Part shown: in pieces, positions 49,319-58,954 of the stretch
Layout: each line of letters begins with the position of its first letter
Numbering within the stretch: the stretch's first letter is position 1
Source of the DNA: Clostridiales bacterium
GTDB taxonomy: Bacteria; Bacillota; Clostridia; Oscillospirales; Acutalibacteraceae
DNA length: 64,000 bases
Assembly: GCA_019415945.1 (NCBI GenBank)
Contig: DXYF01000033.1
Span: forward strand, 1-64,000
Reading direction: 5' to 3'
Position numbers and translations under genes: made by a program
The notes under the pieces: generated by a model
What the model saw: only the letters and a program-made list of their open reading frames with translations
Told to the model about the DNA's origin: nothing
Database searches by the model: none

Positions 49319-51256
49319 ATGAAAATGAAATTATTAAGAAGGATGTTTTGCATTTTATTTGCTTTTACCGTAGTATCAACTATGCTGGTTTATCCCAATG
49401 AAGTTTTTGCGAAGGATAATTATAAAGATAAAATAAATTGTATACTCGCTGATAAACTTGATAATATGGGTGAAAGTGATACTATTGATGTATCTGTATG
49501 GTTTAAAGATATAGATGAATCAAAACTTATTGACAGAACTGAATTAGAAATTGAGAATAAAATTAAGTCTAATGAATTAAACAATTCTGTTAGTGAAGTT
49601 TTAAAATTATCGTCTGTTAAACAACTGGACAATGATATAATTGAAAGGATAAAAAAAGCAGACAAAGTAACAAGCGTTGAAGATGTAAATAAAGTGATAT
49701 CAATAAAACGAAAAATTGCCTCTGATATGTATAAGGAAAATAATAAATTGTTTTTAAATAAATTTTTATCTGAAAAAAATCAAAAACAATCTATAATTTA
49801 TGTATCGCGATATTCTCCAAATGTATTAATGTCACTGACAAAAAAGGAAATTTTAAATATAAGTAAATTGGAATGTGTCAATGAGATATTTGCTTATGAT
49901 AGTGCTTATGAATCATTATCAGTAGATAATGATTATGTTAATACAAATATTTCATCATTAGATTCGTTAAATTATAATTTTTCCACATATATGTTTGATA
50001 TGACAGGTATTGAAACTATGCGTGACACCTATAATTTTACAGGTGAAGGCGTTAAAATTGGAATGTTAGATTATCCTTTTGCCAATTCTGATGAAATAGA
50101 TTATTTCGGAGAGGATACAATTCAGTTATACCATTGTTATGATTCTGGTTTGATAAATGCTTATACTTCTCACGGAAATGCTAATGCATGTTTAATTGCG
50201 GGTAATTACTATAATGAAGAAACGGGTGACTCTTTTTTGGGTGCGGTGCCGGACGCAAAATTGTACCTTTCATCCGGGTATAATTATAGACAAGCTTTAG
50301 AAACATTACTTGATAACGGTGTAAATGTTATTAATGCAAGCTTGCTTTATGGCGGAGATAATGCAAATGAATATGGAGATACATCAAAATGGATTGACCA
50401 TATAGCATCTGTTCACCATGTGATTTATGTAGGTTCTGCCGGTAATTACGGCGAAAATACTGTAGGAAGCTCTCAAATGGGATACAATTCAATTACTGTT
50501 GGTTCTTGTAATAGCGATGGCGAGGTATCTGGCTTTTCTTCGTATTCTTCTAATGGATATTATAAACCAGACTTACTTGCCCCCGGAGAAAATATTATTT
50601 TACCGGCAACTAGAGATAGTAGTACTGATGCCCCAAGTGGATGGAGCGGAACTTCCATAGCAGCTCCTGTAGTAACCGGAGCAGTTGCACAGTTGTGTCA
50701 AGCAAGTCCGGTATTAGCCAGTAATCCTCGTTTGATGAAGTCTGTTTTATTGTCTGGTACCACGATTAACAATTATATGGATGAGAATGAACTAATAACA
50801 ACTACTACTGGGTCAAGTAATGCAAATAATGATTTTAGCAGGAAATATGGTGCAGGTATACTTAATGTTGAAACTTCATATTTGATGTTTTCCGTTGATC
50901 AAACATATATTTCTGATACAATGTCACCTAAGGTTAATACTGCTACATATAATGTTAATATTAACGCAACTGAAGGTCAACTTGTAAGAGTATGTGTTGT
51001 TTTTGATAAATATACTACAGTTCAAGGAAGTCATACAACAGGTAATACGGTTTCAAGTATAGTAGAACCATTTTATCTAAGTGTAACTGATCCGGATAAT
51101 GTAAAATATTCCGCTTATAATTTGGGTGACACAAAAATCATGGTTTCGTTTGTGGCAGAGCGTAGTGGAAATTACACCATTTATTTAGCTCGTACCGGAA
51201 GACCTTCTAGTTATACCTCTAAATATAGTATTTCTGCTTGCGTACAAGATTGGTGA
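49319..51256 (+). CDS. Secreted subtilisin-like (S8) serine peptidase
   Basis: The protein has 645 residues and a signal peptide (LLRRMFCILFAFTVVSTMLVYPNEVFA, cleavage near residue 31). Residues 35-200 are a charged propeptide-like region. The catalytic triad is Asp251 (GVKIGMLDYP), His285 (TSHGNANA) and Ser446 (GTSIAAPVVTGA), with Asn376 (GSAGN) in the oxyanion hole. The Asp motif is unusual (LDYP instead of LDTG). A beta-sandwich C-terminal domain follows. The coding region is more AT-rich than its neighbours. Confidence 0.9.
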   Translation: MKMKLLRRMFCILFAFTVVSTMLVYPNEVFAKDNYKDKINCILADKLDNMGESDTIDVSVWFKDIDESKLIDRTELEIENKIKSNELNNSVSEVLKLSSVKQLDNDIIERIKKADKVTSVEDVNKVISIKRKIASDMYKENNKLFLNKFLSEKNQKQSIIYVSRYSPNVLMSLTKKEILNISKLECVNEIFAYDSAYESLSVDNDYVNTNISSLDSLNYNFSTYMFDMTGIETMRDTYNFTGEGVKIGMLDYPFANSDEIDYFGEDTIQLYHCYDSGLINAYTSHGNANACLIAGNYYNEETGDSFLGAVPDAKLYLSSGYNYRQALETLLDNGVNVINASLLYGGDNANEYGDTSKWIDHIASVHHVIYVGSAGNYGENTVGSSQMGYNSITVGSCNSDGEVSGFSSYSSNGYYKPDLLAPGENIILPATRDSSTDAPSGWSGTSIAAPVVTGAVAQLCQASPVLASNPRLMKSVLLSGTTINNYMDENELITTTTGSSNANNDFSRKYGAGILNVETSYLMFSVDQTYISDTMSPKVNTATYNVNINATEGQLVRVCVVFDKYTTVQGSHTTGNTVSSIVEPFYLSVTDPDNVKYSAYNLGDTKIMVSFVAERSGNYTIYLARTGRPSSYTSKYSISACVQDW

Positions 51257-51261
51257 TATAT

Positions 51262-52398
51262 ATGTCTGAACCCCAAATAACCGATAATTCAATAAATCTT
51301 AATTTCAAGGTGTTGTCGGTAATCGGAATAATAATAATAGTGTCAGGACATTGCTATCACGGCGGGTTGCCCTTTTTAGGATATGATTGGTTCCCTACAT
51401 ATTCGTTTAATTTGTCTTTATTCGTGTTTATTTCAGGGTATTTTTATAAAGATAAACATGAGGATAATCCATTGCGTTATATTTGGAACAGGACTAAGCG
51501 TTTATTGATCCCGGCATATTTGTGGAATATTGCATATGGATTGTTTGTTGCACTCATGTCAAATTTTGGTTACACAATCGGAGCGGAGCCAAATCCTTAT
51601 AATTTATTTGTTATGCCTTTTTTTGATGGCGAAGCGTTCGTGTATAATTTGGGATCGTGGTTTGTTTATCCGCTGTTTTTAGTGTATGTTTTTAATGTTT
51701 TATTTAGAAAATTACTAAAGGCTCTAAAATTGGATAAAGAATATTTGATTTTGATTATTTATATTTTTATAGGTATTATTGCAATACAATTTCTTATAGA
51801 GAATAAGACTGTAAAAATAGAAGGACCCTTACTTTTGTTTTTTAGAGCTATGTTTTTTATTCCTTGCTTTGAGTTTGGTCGTTTTTATAAAACAAAGCTT
51901 GAAAAACACGACAATCTTAACAGTATTGCATATTTTGCAGTGATTTTTGCTATACAGCTTATCCTGCTGACATTTTGTGAAAATCTTGAGTATACGCCGT
52001 CAAAATGCACACAGTTTTTAAACGGAAGCATTGTGCCGTATATTACATCAATAACCGGTATAGCCTTTTGGTTGAGGATATCCAAATTATTAACTCCGAT
52101 GATAAAGAATTGGAAATTTATACGGATTATTTCTGATAATACATATAGTATTATGATACATCATATGCTAGGTTTCATGGTGATGAAATGGCTATTCTAT
52201 GCAATTAGTTTGATAACACCGTTGTTTAGTGATTTTAATATTCAATCATTAAAATCAAGTATATGGTATTACTATCTTCCTAACGGGCTTTATCAATATG
52301 CATTGCTTTACTTAATAAGTGGATTGTTTGTACCAATATTAATTGCAATAATTTCTAAAAAAGTAAAGTGTAAGGCTTTACAGTTAATTAAAAAGTAA
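51262..52398 (+). CDS. Acyltransferase-3 family membrane protein
   Basis: The protein has 378 residues with about ten membrane spans. It begins NLNFKVLSVIGIIIIVSGHCYHGGLPFLGYDWFPTYSFNLSLFVFISGYFYKD. The His in SGHCYH and the SLFVFISGYF segment fit the acyltransferase-3/OafA-type family, which transfers acyl groups to surface polysaccharides. The ATG at 51262 begins 6 nt after the subtilase stop, so the two genes are one operon. It shares the AT-rich composition. Confidence 0.82.
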   Translation: MSEPQITDNSINLNFKVLSVIGIIIIVSGHCYHGGLPFLGYDWFPTYSFNLSLFVFISGYFYKDKHEDNPLRYIWNRTKRLLIPAYLWNIAYGLFVALMSNFGYTIGAEPNPYNLFVMPFFDGEAFVYNLGSWFVYPLFLVYVFNVLFRKLLKALKLDKEYLILIIYIFIGIIAIQFLIENKTVKIEGPLLLFFRAMFFIPCFEFGRFYKTKLEKHDNLNSIAYFAVIFAIQLILLTFCENLEYTPSKCTQFLNGSIVPYITSITGIAFWLRISKLLTPMIKNWKFIRIISDNTYSIMIHHMLGFMVMKWLFYAISLITPLFSDFNIQSLKSSIWYYYLPNGLYQYALLYLISGLFVPILIAIISKKVKCKALQLIKK

Positions 52399-52795
52399 TT
52401 TTATCAGTAAAAATTGCCGGTGTTTTGAATATTAGCAGTTTTTAGGCTTTTTGTTAATAGTTGGGCAAACCGGAAAATGAATTGATGAAGATAACAAGCG
52501 ACAGTGAATAAGCTGTCGCTTGTTTTTGTATTGTATAACAAGAATTAAAAAAATTATTAAAAACGTTTAAAACAATTAAAGTTAAAGCCTGCACTTTTTA
52601 GGATATTACTGTTATTATTAATGTTTTCATCGTACCTCCGTAACAATCACACAGAAAAAACAGATTAAAAACAGTGTTATTGTTGATTTAAAGATTCAAA
52701 AGTAATATAATAAAAAATAACAGTTGTATTTTAACAGCAGTTTGGCTTTTATATAACTCTAAGGTCAGCTTATAATATGTAAACAGAGGGTAATT
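52399..52795 (+). other. Intergenic region before alr
   Basis: It begins with a strong terminator: ACAAGCGACAG (52494-52504) / CTGTCGCTTGT (52513-52523) with TTTTTG following. A promoter lies at 52683-52711. Between them I see only AT-rich sequence. Confidence 0.75.
52683..52711 (+). promoter_or_regulatory. Sigma-A promoter of the alr-polA operon
   Basis: TTGATT (52683-52688) and TATAAT (52706-52711) are 17 bp apart. The leader to the alr ATG is about 78 nt. Confidence 0.7.
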
Positions 52796-53974
52796 ATGGA
52801 ATTTGTGAAAAGAACTTGGGCGGAAATTTCGCTTGATGCGGTCGAACATAATTTTAATGAAATAAAAAACAAAATCGCGGGCAAATCAAAAATTTGTTGT
52901 GTTATCAAGGCGGACGGATACGGTCACGGCGCTGTTGAGCTTGCACATATTTATGAAAAGCTCGGAGCGGATTTTTTTGCGGTTTCAAATATTGACGAGG
53001 GCGTGGAAATCAGAAAATCGGGATGTGCTCTCCCCATACTAATTTTGGGATACACACCTGTTTCGGAAGCTCAAAGGCTTTGCGAGAACAATATCTCACA
53101 GGCGGTTTTTTCGCTTGAGTACGCTCAGGCTCTTTCAAAACAGTGTCAAAAAATCGGCCGCATCTGCAAAATTCACATAAAAGCGGATACAGGAATGAGC
53201 AGAATAGGCTTTATGTGTCAGGAATTTCCGAGAGATAACTGTTCAATAGAGCAGATTGTGCAGGCTTGTAGTCTTCCAAACTTACAGCTTGAGGGATTGT
53301 TTACTCACTTTTGTGTTTCCGACGAGGCGGAGGAAGGCAAAGCCTTTACACAAAAGCAGTATCAAAATTTTATTCATGTAAAAACAAAGCTTGAGGAAGC
53401 GGGTTTGAATATAGAAATCTGCCATTGTTCAAACAGCGGGGCAATTGAAGATTACGCCGACACATACTGCGATATGGTGAGAGCCGGAATTATTCTTTAC
53501 GGCCTTTCGCCGTCACAGAAGCTTTGCGGAAAACTGAATCTTATTCCCGCAATGACGCTTAAAACCTCGGTTGCGTATGTGAAAGAGCTTAAAAAAGGAG
53601 CAACTGTTTCTTACGGCAGAACATTTAAAGCAGACCACGATATGAAAATTGCTACCGTGCCGATAGGCTACGCCGACGGTTATATACGCCGCAATGCCGA
53701 AAACGGTTATATGCTTGTAAACGGAAAGAAAGCGAAAATTGTGGGCAGAATATGTATGGATCAAACAATGCTTGATGTTACGGATATTGACGGCGTTAAA
53801 GCAGGCGATGAGGCTGTTGTGTTCGGTACGGGAGATGACGGAGCGCCTACCGCCGATTTGATTGCTAGGAATACGGATACCATTAACTATGAGGTTGTCT
53901 GCCTTGTGGGCAAGCGAGTCCCGAGAATCTACTACAAAAACGGAATTGTTACGGATGTGATGTATAAGCTATGA
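52796..53974 (+). CDS. alr: Alanine racemase
   Basis: The 392-residue PLP enzyme makes D-Ala for peptidoglycan. The PLP-binding Lys38 is in CCVIKADGYGHG; the second catalytic base Tyr is in KKGATVSYGRTF; RVPRIYYK is near the end. GAGGGTAATT precedes the ATG. The gene overlaps polA by 4 nt (ATGA). Confidence 0.97.
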   Translation: MEFVKRTWAEISLDAVEHNFNEIKNKIAGKSKICCVIKADGYGHGAVELAHIYEKLGADFFAVSNIDEGVEIRKSGCALPILILGYTPVSEAQRLCENNISQAVFSLEYAQALSKQCQKIGRICKIHIKADTGMSRIGFMCQEFPRDNCSIEQIVQACSLPNLQLEGLFTHFCVSDEAEEGKAFTQKQYQNFIHVKTKLEEAGLNIEICHCSNSGAIEDYADTYCDMVRAGIILYGLSPSQKLCGKLNLIPAMTLKTSVAYVKELKKGATVSYGRTFKADHDMKIATVPIGYADGYIRRNAENGYMLVNGKKAKIVGRICMDQTMLDVTDIDGVKAGDEAVVFGTGDDGAPTADLIARNTDTINYEVVCLVGKRVPRIYYKNGIVTDVMYKL

Positions 53975-56535
53975 GATTACTTGTTATTGACGGAAACAGC
54001 ATAGTAAACCGTGCGTATTACGGAATAAGACCGCTTACAACAAAGGACGGTCAGTTTACCCAAGCGATTTACGGTTTTCTTAATATGCTTTTAAAAATTA
54101 AGAACGAGGAGAATCCCGAAGCAGTGGCAGTGGCGTTTGACCTAAAGGCTCCTACTTTCAGGCACAAAGCGTATTCGGGCTACAAGGCAAACCGCAAGGG
54201 TATGCCGGAGGAGCTTGCCTCGCAAATGCCGCCGTTAAAGGAGCTTTTGTCGCTTCTCGGATACAAGATTGTCACATGCGAGGGTTATGAGGCTGACGAT
54301 ATTCTCGGAACCTTTGCAGACGCCTGCGAGAAAAGCGGCGACGAGTGTGTTATCGCAACGGGCGACCGTGACAGCCTTCAGCTTGTTTCGGATAAAACAA
54401 GCGTACATCTTTGCACAAATAAGCAGGATATTTTATATACACCGCAAAAAATTATGGAGGAGTACGGCGTTACTCCCAAAGAGCTTATTGAAATCAAGGC
54501 GATTCAGGGAGATTCCTCCGACAATATACCCGGAGTTGCGGGGATAGGGCCAAAGGGAGCCGGTGAACTGATAAAGAAATATCATTCGGTTGATTATATA
54601 TATGAGCATATTGATGAACTTGACATAAAGGACGGCGTGCGTAATAAGCTGAAAAATTCAAAGGAAAATGCTTTGTTGAGCCGTATGCTGGGCGAGATTT
54701 GCAAAACCGTGCCGATTGATACAAACCCGCAAAGTTATGTCGTTAAAATGGACGACCCGGCAAAATGCGAAAGGTATATGGCAAGGCTTGAGCTTTTTTC
54801 GCTTATGGAAAAGCTGGGTTTAAATGAAGCCCAAATTCCAAAGCAGATTGATACCGATACAAAGCCTCTTAAAATTGTACGAGAGTTTGACTGCGACAAG
54901 TTATTTGATGAGATAAAAAGTTTCGGTAAGCTTTATTTTAAATCGGAATTTGCGGGAAAAGAATTAGAATCGTTTTCTTTGCTTTACGATGACAGCGTTT
55001 ATATTTGCGGCAGCACAGAACTGTACAAAAAGCTGTTGTCTGATGAAGAAATTGAAAAATACACCGGAAATTCTAAGGCGGTTTTCGCTTATGCGGACAG
55101 AAACAGCTTTGAAGTCAAAAGTCTTGTTTTTGACGCAGAGCTTGCCGCGTATCTGCTTGAGCCGTCGTCGAAGGATTACTCGGACGAAAACTTGTGCAGA
55201 TTAAATTCAATAGAGCTTGCACAGACGGACAGCGAAGAGGATAAACCTTACAGAGTGCTTGCCGTTTATGATGTGCTGTGCGAAAAGCTTTATTCCGAAA
55301 TCAAGGCAAACGAGCAGGAAAAACTTTTGAGCGAAATTGAGATACCGCTTGCAAATGTGCTTGCAAAAATGGAGAATATAGGCTTTGGCGTTGACAGACA
55401 GGGAATTGAAAATTACGGAAAAATTCTCTCTATGCAGATTAAAGCACTTGAAGCCGAAATATACGAAAGTGCAGGGGTTAAGTTTAACATAAACTCCCCA
55501 AAACAGCTCGGCAAGGTTTTGTTTGAGGATTTGGGACTTCCGTGCAAGAAGAAAACCAAAAGCGGCTACAGCACCAACGCAGAAGTGCTTGAATCCCTTA
55601 AATACGATCATCCCGTTGTGGAAATGGTTTTGCAGTACCGCACGCTTTCAAAGCTTAACTCAACCTACTGCGAGGGACTCTTAAAGGTTATTGAGGATGA
55701 CGGAAGAATACACTCAAGTTTTAATCAGACAGAAACCCGCACGGGCAGAATAAGTTCCACGGAGCCGAATTTGCAGAATATTCCCGTTCGCACAGAGCTT
55801 GGCAGAGAGATGAGAAGATTCTTTTGTGCCAAAGACGGCTGGACGCTTGTTGACGCCGACTATTCTCAGATTGAACTGAGGGTGCTTGCACACATATCGC
55901 AGGACAAAAATATGATAGAAGCGTTTAAAAACAACGAGGATATACACGCGATAACGGCGTCGCAGGTTTTCGGTATGCCGCTTGATATGGTAACTCCGAT
56001 AATGCGAAGCAGAGCCAAGGCGGTAAACTTCGGAATTGTTTACGGTATAGGTGCTTTTTCGCTTGCAAAGGACATCGGAGTAAGCAACAAGGAAGCTTCA
56101 AGCTACATCAAAAATTATCTTGCACATTACAGCGGCGTTGACGAATATATGAAAAATACCGTGGAGAAAGCAAAGCTTGACGGATATGTCGAAACGATGT
56201 TCGGAAGAAGGCGTTATCTTCCCGAGCTTTCTTCAAGCAAGCATACGCTCAGAGCGTTTGGAGAGCGAGTTGCGAGAAATATGCCGATTCAGGGAACGGC
56301 GGCGGATATAATCAAAATTGCTATGATAAAGGTCAATGAGCGAATAAAAAAAGAGGGACTGAAAGCAAGACTTATTTTACAGGTTCACGATGAGCTGATA
56401 GTGGAAGCACCTCTGGACGAAAGTATGCGGGTTGCAATGCTTTTGCAGGAGGAAATGGAAAACGCAGTTACGCTTTCGGTGCCGCTTACTGCTGATGCAG
56501 CAATAGGAAAGTCGTGGTATGATGCAAAAGGATAA
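53971..56535 (+). CDS. polA: DNA polymerase I
   Basis: The protein has 854 residues. The 5'-3' exonuclease domain (1-290) has MRLLVIDGNSIVNRAYYGIRPL, YEADDILGTFA and the H3TH. The middle 3'-5' exonuclease-like region lacks the catalytic acids and is degenerate, as in many Firmicutes. The polymerase domain has motif A DADYSQIELRVLAHIS, motif B RSRAKAVNFGIVYGIGAFSLAKD and motif C LQVHDELIVEAP. It overlaps the phosphatase gene by 17 nt. Confidence 0.97.
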   Translation: MRLLVIDGNSIVNRAYYGIRPLTTKDGQFTQAIYGFLNMLLKIKNEENPEAVAVAFDLKAPTFRHKAYSGYKANRKGMPEELASQMPPLKELLSLLGYKIVTCEGYEADDILGTFADACEKSGDECVIATGDRDSLQLVSDKTSVHLCTNKQDILYTPQKIMEEYGVTPKELIEIKAIQGDSSDNIPGVAGIGPKGAGELIKKYHSVDYIYEHIDELDIKDGVRNKLKNSKENALLSRMLGEICKTVPIDTNPQSYVVKMDDPAKCERYMARLELFSLMEKLGLNEAQIPKQIDTDTKPLKIVREFDCDKLFDEIKSFGKLYFKSEFAGKELESFSLLYDDSVYICGSTELYKKLLSDEEIEKYTGNSKAVFAYADRNSFEVKSLVFDAELAAYLLEPSSKDYSDENLCRLNSIELAQTDSEEDKPYRVLAVYDVLCEKLYSEIKANEQEKLLSEIEIPLANVLAKMENIGFGVDRQGIENYGKILSMQIKALEAEIYESAGVKFNINSPKQLGKVLFEDLGLPCKKKTKSGYSTNAEVLESLKYDHPVVEMVLQYRTLSKLNSTYCEGLLKVIEDDGRIHSSFNQTETRTGRISSTEPNLQNIPVRTELGREMRRFFCAKDGWTLVDADYSQIELRVLAHISQDKNMIEAFKNNEDIHAITASQVFGMPLDMVTPIMRSRAKAVNFGIVYGIGAFSLAKDIGVSNKEASSYIKNYLAHYSGVDEYMKNTVEKAKLDGYVETMFGRRRYLPELSSSKHTLRAFGERVARNMPIQGTAADIIKIAMIKVNERIKKEGLKARLILQVHDELIVEAPLDESMRVAMLLQEEMENAVTLSVPLTADAAIGKSWYDAKG

Positions 56536-56956
56536 AAGATATATAGCGTTTGTTTGTACGGGCAATACCTGCCGAAGCCCAATGGCAGAGGGCATTTTTA
56601 ACAAGCTTGCGGCGGAAAAGGGGATTGAAATAAAGGCGGAAAGCTTTGGGCTTGCAACAATCTCAGGCTTAAATGTGTCTGAAAATTCAGTAAAGGCCTG
56701 TGCCGAAATAGGCGTTGATATTTTAGACTTAAAATCCACCTCCGTGCTGGATGCGGAAATTGAAAAGTATGAAAAGTTTTATTGTATGTCGCAGAGCCAT
56801 GCGGCAATGCTTGTGCAAAGCTTTTTTGTGCCTGGAAATAATATCGAGGTGCTGAATATAAGCGACCCTTACGGCGGCGACGAGTTTGTTTACAAAAAAT
56901 GCTGTAATGAGATTTATAATTCTGTACAGGAAATAATTGAAAAATATGAAAATTGA
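56519..56956 (+). CDS. Low-molecular-weight protein tyrosine phosphatase
   Basis: The protein has 145 residues. The signature CTGNTCRS (C-x5-R-S) lies after FVCTGNTCRSPMAEG, residues 12-19, and the general acid Asp is in NISDPYGGDEF. Such enzymes dephosphorylate bacterial tyrosine kinases or protein arginine phosphates; the substrate is not clear. Its start overlaps polA and its end overlaps rimI, so it is in the same operon. Confidence 0.93.
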   Translation: MMQKDKRYIAFVCTGNTCRSPMAEGIFNKLAAEKGIEIKAESFGLATISGLNVSENSVKACAEIGVDILDLKSTSVLDAEIEKYEKFYCMSQSHAAMLVQSFFVPGNNIEVLNISDPYGGDEFVYKKCCNEIYNSVQEIIEKYEN

Positions 56957-57380
56957 AAAAATGACGCAAAAGCATCTTGATGCAGTGCATAAAATTGAAC
57001 AGGAGTGTTTTTCTCACCCCTGGTCGCTTGAAAGCCTTGAAAGTGAAATGAAAAATGAAAACTCACTTTTTTTGGCGGCAGTTGATGACGGCGAAGTCAT
57101 AGGTTATATAGGTATGAGCATAGTAATTGACGAAGGCTACATTTTTAATGTTGCGGTGTGCGAATCGAGCAGACAGAGGGGAGTTGCCACGGCTCTTATA
57201 AATGAACTTGTGACCTATGCAAAGAAAAATAATTTCAGCTTTATAACTCTTGAGGTCAGGGAAAGCAATATGCCCGCCCGCTCGCTGTACTCAAAATTCG
57301 GTTTTATAAAAGCGGGGGAGCGAAAGGATTATTATTCTGCCCCAAGAGAAAATGCAATTTTGATGACGAAATTTTTTTAA
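56946..57380 (+). CDS. rimI: Ribosomal protein alanine N-acetyltransferase RimI
   Basis: This 144-residue GNAT enzyme has acetyl-CoA binding motif ESSRQRGVATALINEL, then FITLEVRESNMPARSLYSKFGFIKAGERKDYY, typical of RimI. It acetylates the N-terminus of S18 and often lies near tsaD, as here. It starts at ATG 56946 inside the phosphatase gene end. Confidence 0.93.
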   Translation: MKIEKMTQKHLDAVHKIEQECFSHPWSLESLESEMKNENSLFLAAVDDGEVIGYIGMSIVIDEGYIFNVAVCESSRQRGVATALINELVTYAKKNNFSFITLEVRESNMPARSLYSKFGFIKAGERKDYYSAPRENAILMTKFF

Positions 57381-57400
57381 TGGCACAGGAGGGGCAATTT

Positions 57401-57823
57401 ATGGAAGATGTAGTGCTTTACAGTAAGATAGAACCGAAAGAATATAAATTTTTAAGACAATCAGTCGGCTGGTATTTGCCTGAAGAAGAACAAACAAAAC
57501 TTAGCCTTGAAAACTCGATATATGTTGTAAAAGCTGATATCGGGGGTGAAACAGTGGGAATGGCAAGGCTTGTCGGCGACGGCGTTTTCTATTTTCTTTT
57601 AGTTGATGTTATTGTACTGCCTGAATATCAAGGCAGAGGGATAGGTACACTTATGGTCCGAGAAATCTTAAAATTTGCAGAACAAAAAAGAAAAGTCGGA
57701 CAGACTTTTTCCGTGCAGTTGTCATCGGCTAAGGGGAAAGAAGGTTTTTATGAGAAGTTCGGTTTTGAAAAAAGACCCAATGATCATACGGGCTGCGGAA
57801 TGGGATTATTGTTAAAAGATTAG
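57401..57823 (+). CDS. GNAT-family N-acetyltransferase
   Basis: The protein has 140 residues. The ATG at 57401 has GGAGGGG 6 nt upstream and is preferred over the ATG at 57380. GNAT motif: VDVIVLPEYQGRGIGTLMVREILKFA, and GFYEKFGFEKRPN at the end. The substrate is unknown. It stands between rimI and tsaD, which suggests translation of the same transcript, though not a related function. Confidence 0.88.
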   Translation: MEDVVLYSKIEPKEYKFLRQSVGWYLPEEEQTKLSLENSIYVVKADIGGETVGMARLVGDGVFYFLLVDVIVLPEYQGRGIGTLMVREILKFAEQKRKVGQTFSVQLSSAKGKEGFYEKFGFEKRPNDHTGCGMGLLLKD

Positions 57824-57848
57824 TATTATTTTTTGAAAGGAAAACATA

Positions 57849-58853
57849 ATGAAAATACTTGCAATAGAATCTTCGTGTGACGAAACTGCTGCGGCGGTGG
57901 TGGAAAACGGACGCAGGGTAATTTCCTCGGTTGTTGCGTCGCAGGTAGAAGAACATAAGCTTTACGGAGGAGTAGTTCCCGAAATTGCTTCCCGCCGCCA
58001 TGCGGAAGCTATAGTACCTGTTGTGAGGCAGGCACTTGATGAAGCAAACATATCACTTGAAAGAATTGACGCAATAGCGGTTACATATGCTCCCGGACTT
58101 ATAGGAGCTTTGCTTGTGGGAGTGAATTTTGCAAAGGGACTTTCCCTTTCATCAGGCATACCGCTTGTGCCCACTCACCATCTTCGTTCGCACATAGCGT
58201 CAAATTACATTTCAAATCCCGATTTAAAGCCGCCGTTTTTGTGCCTTGTTGTTTCGGGAGGACACAGCCATATTGTTATGGTTGAGGACTACACTAAAAT
58301 GAAAATTATAGGTAAAACCCGTGATGATGCCGCAGGCGAGGCGTTTGACAAGGCGGCGAGGACAATGGGTATGCCTTATCCGGGCGGAATAGAGCTTGAC
58401 AAGGTTGCCGAGAGCGGCGATCCCTTTGCGTTCAAGCTTCCCCGTCCCGTGGTTCACGATGCTCCGTACGATTTCAGCTTTTCGGGACTTAAAACGGCGG
58501 TTATCAATTTAATCCACAATTCGGCTCAAAAAGGTGTTGAACTTAATAAGTTCGATGTGTGTGCCTCCTTTCGCTATGCAGTTGTTGACTGCCTTGTGGC
58601 AAACTTTTTAAAGGCGGCAGATGATTACGGTGTCAACAAACTTGTAATTGCGGGAGGAGTTTCGGCAAATTCTCTGCTTCGCAGAACTTTGCGTGAAAAG
58701 TGTGATGAGCGTGGATATGAATTTTATATGCCCGATAAATCTCTTTGCGGCGACAATGCGGCAATGGTAGGTTCTCAGGGGTACTATGAGTTTTTGAGCA
58801 AAAATGTCGCAGGCACAGACCTTAATGCGTACGCTACCATGAGTATAGAATGA
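57849..58853 (+). CDS. tsaD: tRNA threonylcarbamoyltransferase subunit TsaD
   Basis: The 334-residue protein adds threonylcarbamoyl to A37 of tRNAs with TsaB and TsaE. Hallmarks: LAIESSCDETAAAVV, PEIASRRHAEAI, metal-binding His pair in VPTHHLRSH, LVVSGGHSHIV, and AGGVSANSLLR. AAAGGAAAAC precedes the ATG. tsaB and tsaE are not in the window. Confidence 0.97.
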   Translation: MKILAIESSCDETAAAVVENGRRVISSVVASQVEEHKLYGGVVPEIASRRHAEAIVPVVRQALDEANISLERIDAIAVTYAPGLIGALLVGVNFAKGLSLSSGIPLVPTHHLRSHIASNYISNPDLKPPFLCLVVSGGHSHIVMVEDYTKMKIIGKTRDDAAGEAFDKAARTMGMPYPGGIELDKVAESGDPFAFKLPRPVVHDAPYDFSFSGLKTAVINLIHNSAQKGVELNKFDVCASFRYAVVDCLVANFLKAADDYGVNKLVIAGGVSANSLLRRTLREKCDERGYEFYMPDKSLCGDNAAMVGSQGYYEFLSKNVAGTDLNAYATMSIE

Positions 58854-58889
58854 TAAATAAAAAATAAATATATTATTTTTGTATATTAA

Positions 58890-58918
58890 TTGACAAAATA
58901 TTGCATTTATTTTATAAT
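58890..58918 (+). promoter_or_regulatory. Full-consensus sigma-A promoter of the Q/N/Y-rich protein
   Basis: TTGACA (58890-58895) and TATAAT (58913-58918) with a 17-bp spacer match consensus at every position. The start is near 58925, 30 nt before the ATG. Confidence 0.85.
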
Positions 58919-58954
58919 ACGCTTAGCGGTAAATTATTTTTTGAGGAGGAAATT

